DNA of 21,664 nucleotides, from contig DATHBB010000040.1 of the NCBI GenBank assembly GCA_035296385.1, forward strand, positions 1 to 21,664, in the 5' to 3' direction. Below are positions 16,092-21,664 of the stretch, piece after piece. The first letter of the stretch is position 1; every line of letters starts with the position of its first letter. This DNA is from JAIVJZ01 sp035296385. Its GTDB lineage: Bacteria > Acidobacteriota > Blastocatellia > Pyrinomonadales > Pyrinomonadaceae. The notes under the pieces were generated by a model. That model was not told the DNA's origin. It did no database searches and saw nothing but the letters and a program-made list of their open reading frames with translations. The position numbers and the translations under genes are program-made.

Positions 16092-17369
16092 TTATTCGAG
16101 GATCAATCTACGGGTTTCGGTTTCGCGCATGGCTTCTTCCAACTCTTTTTGACGGATGCCTTCGCGCCCGTCGTAGCGTATGAACTGCGGGAGCAGCGCT
16201 GAGATGAGCGCCGTCCCGACGACGCACAGGATGCCGCCCGACACGACGGAGGTGCGGACGCTGAACAGCGTGGCGACGAGTCCGGCTTCGGCGTCGCCGA
16301 GTTTCGGCCCCGACGTGTAACTGATCATCTCAAGTCCTGCGAGCCGCCCGCGCAGGTGATGCGGGATCGTCTGACTCCAGATCGTCATGCGAAAGACGCC
16401 GCTGATCATGTCGAAGCCGCCGGCGAGAGCCAGAAAGAATAAGGCCACATAAAGGTTTTCGGCGAAGCCGAAAAAGATCATCGCCACGCCCCAGAGCGCT
16501 GCGGCGATAGCCACGCACAGGCCGTGACGGTGGACGCGCTTCGCCCAACCCGAAGTCAGCGTGGCGATGAGCGCGCCGACGGAGGGCGCGGCGTAGAACA
16601 ACCCGACCGTGCCCGCGCCGAAATTCGCGGCGATGGCCGGAAAGAGCGCGGTCGGCATCCCGAAGAACATCGCGTTCATGTCTATGAGATACGTGCCGAG
16701 AATTTCTCTGCGCCGCCAGGCGTAGCGCACGCCTTCGACGACGGACCTCAAGGTCGGGCGTTCGCCATCCGCCTGCGCGGGCGCGGCCACGGCGCTGATC
16801 ATAAACACTGCGGCGAGCGAGGCGATGAACGTCACGAGGTCTATCGAATAAGCGATGCTCGCGCCGAAACGCGCGAGAATGATTCCGGCGAGCGAGGGGC
16901 CTAAAATCGTCGTCACGTTCCAGCGCAGAGAGTTCAGCGCCGCGACCGACGGCAGCAAATCCGGCGTCACGATCTTCTGCATCAACGCCTCGAACGAAGG
17001 GCGCTGCAGCGCCGCGAGTCCGGCGTGGAGCGCGGCGCACACGAACAGCAGCCACACCTGCGGGCGCGCGAGCGACGCGTTTGCGACGAGCACCGCCGTC
17101 ACCAAAGTTTGCCCAACTTCGGTCAGCCGCAGCATCTTTCGTTTGTCAATGAAGTCTGCGTAAGCGCCGCCGACGAAGGCCAGCAGCAAGATGAGCGCGA
17201 ATTCCGACGCGCTCAACAGACCGACGAGGAGCGTCGAATTCGTCAACTGATAGACCTGTACGGGCACGACGACGAAACTCATCGCCGTGCCGAAGGCGGA
17301 GATCAACTGGCCGAAGAAAAGCAGGCGATAGTCGCGCGAGACGCGCAGCGGCGAGATGTCTATCAACAT
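16092..17369 (-). CDS. MFS exporter, EntS-like
   Basis: A 425-residue inner-membrane transporter of the major facilitator superfamily with 10-12 hydrophobic helices. The N-terminus (SRDYRLLFFGQLISAFG at 11-27) and a motif-A-like loop after helix 2 (GGAYADFIDKRKMLRLTE, 67-84) match the MFS_3/EntS branch, known for exporting siderophores and other small molecules. Other marks are PSFEALMQKIVTPDLLP before helix 5 and the cytoplasmic loop HHLRGRLAGLEM in the second half, a repeat-like motif A. The C-terminus is a charged cytoplasmic tail (RQKELEEAMRETETRRLILE). There is no siderophore biosynthesis gene nearby, so the substrate is unknown. The ribosome site is weak (GCGGAATTT before the ATG). It is monocistronic, with a complex repeat upstream. 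Confidence 0.9.
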   Translation of the reverse strand: MLIDISPLRVSRDYRLLFFGQLISAFGTAMSFVVVPVQVYQLTNSTLLVGLLSASEFALILLLAFVGGAYADFIDKRKMLRLTEVGQTLVTAVLVANASLARPQVWLLFVCAALHAGLAALQRPSFEALMQKIVTPDLLPSVAALNSLRWNVTTILGPSLAGIILARFGASIAYSIDLVTFIASLAAVFMISAVAAPAQADGERPTLRSVVEGVRYAWRRREILGTYLIDMNAMFFGMPTALFPAIAANFGAGTVGLFYAAPSVGALIATLTSGWAKRVHRHGLCVAIAAALWGVAMIFFGFAENLYVALFFLALAGGFDMISGVFRMTIWSQTIPHHLRGRLAGLEMISYTSGPKLGDAEAGLVATLFSVRTSVVSGGILCVVGTALISALLPQFIRYDGREGIRQKELEEAMRETETRRLILE

Positions 17370-17487
17370 AAATTCCGCAGGGACGCACGGAGGCGCGCGC
17401 CTTCCTTCTGATAACGATGGATTCTCTCACACTCCGGCGCAGCCTCCACAGCGCAAGGCGATTAGCGATGGCGGAAGTCTCCTATGT

Positions 17488-17593
17488 TTTCTCTGTGCCC
17501 CCTCTGCGTCCTCTGTGTCTCTGTGGTGAGTGCTTTTAGATAAGCATTCACCGCAGAGACGCAGAGGAGTCGCAGAGGGGGCGCAGAGAGAAA
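17488..17593. repeat. Imperfect long inverted repeat, 'CACCGCAGAGACGCAGAGG' type
   Basis: The left arm (about 17488-17535) and right arm (about 17541-17593) form a stem of more than 40 pairs with scattered mismatches and a short apical loop. The arms are low-complexity (CTCTGTGTCTCTGTGG and its complement). Sequences of this type are scattered through many bacterial genomes and give spurious short proteins containing HHRDTED-like text. It lies in the gene-free stretch 17370-17793, between the divergent MFS and DUF2231 genes. The remainder of that stretch holds only the promoter-like boxes listed separately. Confidence 0.75.
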
Positions 17594-17661
17594 TAGTTGG
17601 TTGTGAGTCGCTATAAAACCGTTTGTTGACGACAATGTTACTTTGAGGAAACAACTTGCTC

Positions 17662-17690
17662 TTGTTATGAAGTTGCGGGTCGGCTAGACT
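17662..17690 (+). promoter_or_regulatory. Candidate promoter for the DUF2231 gene
   Basis: TTGTTA (17662-17667) and TAGACT (17685-17690) are 17 bp apart and each matches consensus at 4/6 positions. The start of transcription would lie near 17697, giving a leader of about 97 nt. There is no experimental support. Confidence 0.35.
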
Positions 17691-17793
17691 TCGTACACCC
17701 CGAAAGTTTCGCTCGACAGTCTATCAATTCCCCCTTTCCCGTGAAGCGCGCCTCGCTTCGCCTTTCGACCTTCAACATGCAGGGGAGAATCTC

Positions 17794-18291
17794 ATGGAAA
17801 GCAAGTTCAAAGTTCTGGGACACGGGGCGCACCCGATCCTCATCGTCTTCCCGCTCGGACTGCTCGGCGGCTCGGTCGTCTTCGACATCATCTATCTGGT
17901 AACGGGCACGGCGACTTTCTCGTTCGTCGCCTACTGGTTGATCATCACGGGCATCATCAGCGGCGTGGTGGCCGCCGTGCCGGGCTTCGTCGATTGGTTC
18001 GCCATCCCGAAGAACACGCGCGCCAAACGCGTCGGCCTCATTCACGGCGTCGGCAACGACGTGGTGCTCATCATCTTCGCCCTGAGTTGGTGGCTGCGCT
18101 ACGACGACAGGCCGTATCACGTGCCATCCTCGGCGGCGCTCGCGCTCTCTTTCGCGGGCTTCGCGCTGGCGATGTTCACGGGCTGGCTCGGCGGCGAACT
18201 CGTCGAACGACTCGGCGTGGCCGTACACGACGGCGCACACCTCGACGCGCCCAATACGCTCTCAGGCCGACCGGCGAGCGAGCGCGATTAG
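17794..18291 (+). CDS. DUF2231 integral membrane protein
   Basis: A 165-residue protein with four membrane helices (about 13-35, 41-65, 86-102, 112-132). The start is well marked by GGGGAG 6 nt before the ATG. The DUF2231 pattern is clear: an early GHGAHPILIVFPLGLLGG with histidines 10 and 13, then ISGVVAAVPGFVDWFAIPK at the end of helix 2, HGVGNDV before helix 3, and FTGWLGGELVERLGV after helix 4. The family is widespread and its biochemical role is not established; the conserved His in membrane positions suggest heme or metal/redox binding, which I treat as inference. The tail carries DGAHLDAPNTLSGRPASERD. An SDR gene follows on the same strand after a 7-base-repeat hairpin. Confidence 0.88.
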   Translation: MESKFKVLGHGAHPILIVFPLGLLGGSVVFDIIYLVTGTATFSFVAYWLIITGIISGVVAAVPGFVDWFAIPKNTRAKRVGLIHGVGNDVVLIIFALSWWLRYDDRPYHVPSSAALALSFAGFALAMFTGWLGGELVERLGVAVHDGAHLDAPNTLSGRPASERD

Positions 18292-18306
18292 GCGATAGGA
18301 AAAAAC

Positions 18307-18389
18307 GTCCGTTGTCAGTTGTCCGTTGCATGTGGCGCTCGCGTGAGTTGCTGGAGACGGTCTTGAACAACGGACAACGGACAACGGAC
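18307..18389 (+). repeat. Hairpin of opposed 7-base repeats (CAACGGA type) just before the SDR start
   Basis: The left arm 18307-18328 and right arm 18368-18389 are complementary over 22 bp with one mismatch, enclosing a 39-nt loop. The right side is a tandem array of the 7-mer ACAACGG running to 18394. The ribosome site AGGGAG of the SDR gene (18397-18402) begins 7 nt after the stem, so the structure could affect either read-through from the DUF2231 gene or SDR translation. Confidence 0.75.
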
Positions 18390-18407
18390 AACGGGCAGGG
18401 AGTTTTT

Positions 18408-19505
18408 ATGTTGCGACCTTTGGGCGAGCAGGTTGTCGTTTTGACGGGCGCGTCGAGCGGCATCGGGCGGGCGGCGGCGATAGAGTTCGGGCGGCGCGGG
18501 GCGCGCGTCGTGCTGGCGGCGCGAAACGAGGAGGCTTTACAGTCGGCGGCGCGCGAAGTGGAAGCGGCGGGCGGTCGCGCGCATGTCGTGCTGACCGACG
18601 TGGCCTCTTCGGAGCAAGTCTTCCGGCTCGCGGAAGAAGCCGCCAGCCATTTCGGGCGCATCAACACGTGGGTCAACGACGCGGCGGTCAGCGAGTACGG
18701 CACAATCGAAGAGATCACGCTCGAAGAGATCGAGCGCATCGTCAGCGTGAATCTGCTCGGCACGATCTACGGAGTTCGCGCCGCGCTGCCTCACCTCAAA
18801 CGCGCGGGCGGCGGCGCGATCATCAACGTCGGCTCGGTGCTCTCGGATCGCGCGGTGCCTTTGCAGTCAACCTACTGTGCGACGAAACATGCCGTCAAAG
18901 GTTTCACCGAAGCCGTCAGGATGGAACTCGAACACGAAGGCGCGGGCGTCCATCTCACACTCGTCAAGCCCGCCGTCATCAACACGCCCTACTACAATCA
19001 CGCGCGCACGCGCATGGGTGTCGAGCCGCGCGCGATGTTTCCCGTCTATGAGCCGTCGCTCGTGGCGGAGGCGATCATCCATGCCGCCGTGCATCCGGTG
19101 CGCGACATCGTGGTCGGCGACGGCGGCAAAATCCTGAGCGTGTTGCAGCGCATCAGCCCGTCGCTCTTAGACCGCGTGATGCTCGCAGGAGGCGCGGCCT
19201 TCAAACTGCAACAGCGCGCTGAGCCGCCGCGCCCCGGCGACAACCTCTTCGCGCCGATGAACGAGACGGGCGCGACGACGGGCGAATACACACACCGCTC
19301 GACCACATTTAGTCCCTTCACCACCCACCTCGAACCCTACCCGAACCGCAAGCGCCTGCTTCTGGCCGCAGCCGTGCTCGGCGCGTTCGCGCTCATGCGA
19401 AGACGCGGCAAGCGAGATGGTCTTGAAGGCGCGAAGTCGAAAGTTGAAAAAGAGTCGTTCGAGTTGGAACGACGCGCGCGGCGGTCTTTCGCTCCCCGTC
19501 ATTAA
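18408..19505 (+). CDS. Short-chain dehydrogenase/reductase with C-terminal membrane helix
   Basis: A 365-residue protein. The ATG at 18408 has AGGGAG 5 nt upstream and opens directly into the Rossmann fold; the frame is open further upstream through the DUF2231 gene, but that part is out-of-frame noise. Classical SDR marks: cofactor-binding TGASSGIG at 13-20, Asp64 region (LTDVAS), VNDAAV at 89-94 in place of the usual NNAG, Asn115, and the catalytic Ser143, Tyr156 and Lys160 (STYCATKHAVKGF). After the 250-residue domain there is a long extension: a Pro-rich region, an LEPYPNRKR segment, one hydrophobic helix (LLLAAAVLGAFALM, about 326-339) and a basic tail. The enzyme is therefore probably membrane-anchored. 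Substrate unknown. The arginine after the early strand (AARNEE) is compatible with NADP preference. Confidence 0.9.
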   Translation: MLRPLGEQVVVLTGASSGIGRAAAIEFGRRGARVVLAARNEEALQSAAREVEAAGGRAHVVLTDVASSEQVFRLAEEAASHFGRINTWVNDAAVSEYGTIEEITLEEIERIVSVNLLGTIYGVRAALPHLKRAGGGAIINVGSVLSDRAVPLQSTYCATKHAVKGFTEAVRMELEHEGAGVHLTLVKPAVINTPYYNHARTRMGVEPRAMFPVYEPSLVAEAIIHAAVHPVRDIVVGDGGKILSVLQRISPSLLDRVMLAGGAAFKLQQRAEPPRPGDNLFAPMNETGATTGEYTHRSTTFSPFTTHLEPYPNRKRLLLAAAVLGAFALMRRRGKRDGLEGAKSKVEKESFELERRARRSFAPRH

Positions 19506-19524
19506 ATTCAAGCCTGCCGAAAAT

Positions 19525-20094
19525 TCAAGCATGCCAAGCCTGCGCCGTTTGATCGATTAAATCTTCGGCGGCGTCGGCGAGGCGTGCGACGATGGCGGGG
19601 TCTGTGGATTTGAAAGCGCGGAAGTTGCGTTCGTCGAGCGTGGGCGTCGAGAAGCCGTCTTCGTCAACGGCGACGAGCGCGGCGCTGTATTTACCGGAGT
19701 GCGCGATGACGAACCACTCGCGTGAGAGTTTCGTCTCGGGCTTGAGTTTCACCACGCCCATGTTCGGGTGGCGCGGCGGCTCCCAATCCGGCTCGCCGAA
19801 GACGTAGACGCGCTCCGACACGTCCGAGATGCGCAGGAAGCGATCCGCGACGTACTCCATGCGCGACAGGCGCTCGAAGCCCACATAGACGCGCCCCTCA
19901 CGGTTCGCGCGCAAGAGCAGCGCGTTCTCGATCAACAAACTCACGTATTCGAGACATGGAACTTGCGAGTGGAAGCGAAACGTCGGGAGTTCATCGAAAA
20001 TTTTGCGTGAGATGATAGAGAGATTGCCGAGGTCTTCGGGTCGGGACTTTTTCGCGGCCTGCAAGGCAAACTCAAACATCGAAAAATCTTTCAA
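19525..20094 (-). CDS. Stand-alone DICT-like sensory domain protein
   Basis: A 189-residue soluble protein. The start is uncertain. I prefer the TTG at 20094 because it keeps the residues KDFS in front of MFEFALQAAKK, and a GGAGGG lies 14 nt upstream (20109-20114). The ATG at 20079 is the alternative; a TTG at 20142 is less likely. The sequence resembles DICT domains, which are found with diguanylate cyclases and two-component proteins: an initial helix, then LGNLSIISRKIFDE, CLEYVSLLIENALLLRANR, a strand/loop ERVYVFGEPDWEPPRHPN, then EWFVIAHSGKYSAALVAVDE and RNFRAFKSTDPAIVARL at the end. No output domain is attached. It is probably a light/ligand-type sensory module acting with partners elsewhere; this is inference. 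The assignment rests on motif resemblance only. Confidence 0.68.
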   Translation of the reverse strand: MKDFSMFEFALQAAKKSRPEDLGNLSIISRKIFDELPTFRFHSQVPCLEYVSLLIENALLLRANREGRVYVGFERLSRMEYVADRFLRISDVSERVYVFGEPDWEPPRHPNMGVVKLKPETKLSREWFVIAHSGKYSAALVAVDEDGFSTPTLDERNFRAFKSTDPAIVARLADAAEDLIDQTAQAWHA

Positions 20095-20154
20095 GCTGTC
20101 ATCACCATCCCTCCGGCGCGTCCGCACACACGACCAGCACAACTTCTACGCCCG

Positions 20155-20195
20155 CCACACTTCAACACCGTTACAAATGTTTATTGAAAGTGTGG
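20155..20195. repeat. Short inverted repeat upstream of the DICT-like gene
   Basis: CCACACTT (20155-20162) and AAGTGTGG (20188-20195) are exact complements. Pairing continues inward with CAA/TTG after a one-base bulge. It lies between the DICT-like gene and mpl, about 60 bp upstream of the preferred DICT start, and could be an operator or a stem in the leader. Nothing else supports a role. Confidence 0.35.
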
Positions 20196-20204
20196 AGGCG
20201 AGAA

Positions 20205-20285
20205 GCGGTCAGCCATCAGCTATCAGCATTCAGCAAAAGAATTGCCTGGCTGATAGCTGATAGCTGACGGCTGATAGCTGACCGC
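20205..20285. terminator. Hairpin of opposed 7-base repeats (GCTGATA type) at the mpl stop
   Basis: The left side (20205-20235) carries the units GTCAGCC, ATCAGCT, ATCAGCA and TTCAGCA. The right side (about 20248-20285) carries GCTGATA, GCTGATA, GCTGACG, GCTGATA and GCTGACC. The outer GCGGTCAGC and GCTGACCGC pair exactly. The structure touches the mpl stop codon (TAG on the minus strand, 20287-20285), so it is most likely the mpl 3' end hairpin. Confidence 0.65.
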
Positions 20286-21664
20286 TAACGGCTTTCGAGT
20301 GCGGCGAGAAGTTTCTCATGAATGCCGCCGAAGCCGCCGTTGGACATGATGGCGACGGTGTCGCCCGCGCGTAGTTCGGGCGCGAGGCGGCGTATGATCT
20401 CGTCCGCGCCTTCGATGGCGTCGGCGGGCGTGCCGGAGGACGCGACTTCCGCCGCCAGTTCGTCCGTGTCGAGGAGCGCGCCGAACTGCGTCAACTTGTC
20501 GGGGTTGAAGACGGAGGCGACGACGACGCGGTCGGCCTGACCGAGCGCCGTGACGTAATCTTTCTGGAAGACGGCGAGGCGCGAGGAAGTCGAACGCGGC
20601 TCGAAGACGGCGACGAGCCGCCCCGATTTGTACTTCCCGCGCAAGGCCAGAAGCGTCTCGCGCACGGCGGTCGGGTGATGCGCGAAGTCGTCGATGACGG
20701 TGACGCCGTTTACCGTGCCGCGCACCTGCATGCGCCGCTGCACGCTCTTGAACGTGGCGAGCGCCTCTTGAATCGCCGCGCGCTCGATGCCCCACGCGTC
20801 CGCCGCGATGATGACGGCGAGACAGTTGCGCACGTTGAAGTCGCCGATGAGAGTGGTTTGAAACTCGCCCCACATGCTCCCTTCGCGCATGACACGGAAG
20901 CGCGTCAGTTCGCCCGACGGATCAATGTCGCGTGCCTGCCAGCGCGCGTCGTCCGACGTGCCGAAAGTTTCGAGTTGCGTGTAGAGACCTGTGCCGAACT
21001 CCGCCACCACTTCGCGCACGTGCTCGCTGTCCCAACCGGCGATGAGTCTTCCGTTCGCGGGCACGAGATTCATCAGGCGGCGAAAGGCGAGCTTGACGTG
21101 CGCGAGGTCTTTGTAAATATCCGCATGATCGAATTCGATGTTGCCGACGACGGCGAGTTCCGGCAGGTAATGCATGAACTTCGGCCCTTTGTCGAAGTAG
21201 GCCGTGTCATACTCGTCGCCCTCGATGATGAAATAATCGCTATCGGTGACGCGAAAGCTCGCGCCGAAATTTTGCACCACACCGCCGACGAGGAACGAAG
21301 GGTTCAAGCCGCCGACCTCCGCAACCCACGTCGCGATGCTTGTCGTCGTCGTCTTCCCATGCGTGCCTGCGACGACAAGCGAACGACGCCCGCGTATGAA
21401 CTCCTCTTTGACGACCTCGGCCTGCGAGCGATAGAGCAGACGGCGGCGGAGCGTCTCCTCAACCTCTGCGTTCCCGCGCGAGAGCGCGTTGCCGACGACG
21501 ACGCAGTCCGGCGCGGGTTCGAGATGCGAAGGCAGATAGTCCTGCATCACCTCGATTCCCAGCCCCGCGAGCATCGTTGACATCGGCGGGTAGACGTTTT
21601 TGTCCGACCCCGTAACTTTGTGGCCGCGCGCCTGTAGCATCCCGGCGAGCGACGCCATCGCCGT
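20285..21664 (-). CDS. mpl: UDP-N-acetylmuramate:tripeptide ligase Mpl, 5' end cut by window
   Basis: 459 residues are visible. The frame continues to the window edge as T-A before the Met at 21658, matching the GTAM-SLAG glycine loop of Mur ligases, so only about ten N-terminal residues are missing. Mpl joins recycled L-Ala-gamma-D-Glu-meso-DAP to UDP-MurNAc in cytosolic murein recycling. Evidence for Mpl rather than MurC: SDKNVYPPMSTML, then GTHGKTTTTSI (ATP P-loop, lysine codon 21355-21353), FIIEGDEYDTAYFDKGPKF, the EFDHADIYKDL stretch, RRMQVRG, IDDFAHHPTAV, and VFEPRSTSS. The YDTAYFD and HADI wording is characteristic of Mpl. Catalytic and Mg-binding residues are intact. The gene ends at a 7-base-repeat hairpin. 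The neighbouring DICT-like gene is on the same strand, 190 bp downstream, probably a separate unit. Confidence 0.92.
   Translation of the reverse strand, partial: TAMASLAGMLQARGHKVTGSDKNVYPPMSTMLAGLGIEVMQDYLPSHLEPAPDCVVVGNALSRGNAEVEETLRRRLLYRSQAEVVKEEFIRGRRSLVVAGTHGKTTTTSIATWVAEVGGLNPSFLVGGVVQNFGASFRVTDSDYFIIEGDEYDTAYFDKGPKFMHYLPELAVVGNIEFDHADIYKDLAHVKLAFRRLMNLVPANGRLIAGWDSEHVREVVAEFGTGLYTQLETFGTSDDARWQARDIDPSGELTRFRVMREGSMWGEFQTTLIGDFNVRNCLAVIIAADAWGIERAAIQEALATFKSVQRRMQVRGTVNGVTVIDDFAHHPTAVRETLLALRGKYKSGRLVAVFEPRSTSSRLAVFQKDYVTALGQADRVVVASVFNPDKLTQFGALLDTDELAAEVASSGTPADAIEGADEIIRRLAPELRAGDTVAIMSNGGFGGIHEKLLAALESR

Noticed and set aside
17427..17654. A 75-codon minus-strand frame containing HHRDTEDAEGAQRK
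   Set aside because: It is the translation of the CAGAGACGCAGAGG-type inverted repeat; this text is a known by-product of such repeats, not a protein family.
17665..18240. A 191-codon minus-strand frame opposite the DUF2231 gene
   Set aside because: It is Glu/Asp/Arg-rich with no motif, while the plus strand holds a clear four-helix DUF2231 protein with a strong ribosome site.
17994..18407. N-terminal extension of the SDR gene through the DUF2231 gene
   Set aside because: The extension reads through a real gene in another frame and is Arg-rich noise; the ATG at 18408 has a good ribosome site and begins the Rossmann fold.

Overview
The window looks like a G+C-rich chromosome segment from an Acidobacteriota-type bacterium, possibly Blastocatellia/Pyrinomonadales. 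Three things point that way: a secreted VWFA protein of the acidobacterial type (12360-13613), a free-standing DICT-like sensor, and many intergenic hairpins built from 7-base units or from GTCCC/GGGAC and CCCAGC palindromes. This placement is inferred from gene content and style; no rRNA is present. There is one tRNA, tRNA-Leu(CAA), and no CRISPR array, integrase or transposase.

Layout. 1-2201 (+): the 3' part of an HtpG-like Hsp90 chaperone, followed 2 bp later by a TPR-like helical-repeat protein. A perfect 24-bp hairpin then separates this operon from a convergent trehalose operon. 2302-6663 (-): trehalose synthase TreS, a small secreted BamE-like protein, and a fused OtsA-OtsB enzyme, giving two routes to trehalose in one unit. 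6909-8734 (+): a secreted family GH47 alpha-mannosidase and a GNAT acetyltransferase. 8794-8877 (-): tRNA-Leu. 9134-10279 (+): a response regulator with an HD-GYP output domain. 10501-12255 (+): a secreted serine-beta-lactamase-like hydrolase with TPR and C-terminal domains, bracketed by two nearly identical long hairpins. 12360-13613 (-): the VWFA protein, with a degenerate metal-binding site. 13719-13950: a dense palindromic repeat cluster. 13958-15966 (-): phosphate acetyltransferase, translationally coupled to a DUF4350-like exported protein. 16092-17369 (-): an EntS-like MFS exporter. 17794-19505 (+): a DUF2231 membrane protein and a short-chain dehydrogenase with a C-terminal membrane helix. 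19525-20094 (-): the DICT-like protein. 20285-21664 (-): Mpl, the murein tripeptide ligase, cut by the window end.

Most genes are housekeeping, stress (trehalose, Hsp90) and envelope functions. The most unusual content is non-coding. At least seven intergenic sites carry long inverted repeats, often placed 0-13 bp after a stop codon or directly before a start. They fall into unrelated sequence families that share one construction, short 7-base units in opposed arrays. The cluster at 13719-13910 contains a bipartite two-hairpin element in two inverted copies that show a compensatory base-pair change. The most interesting protein-level observation is the Hsp90-TPR gene pair.
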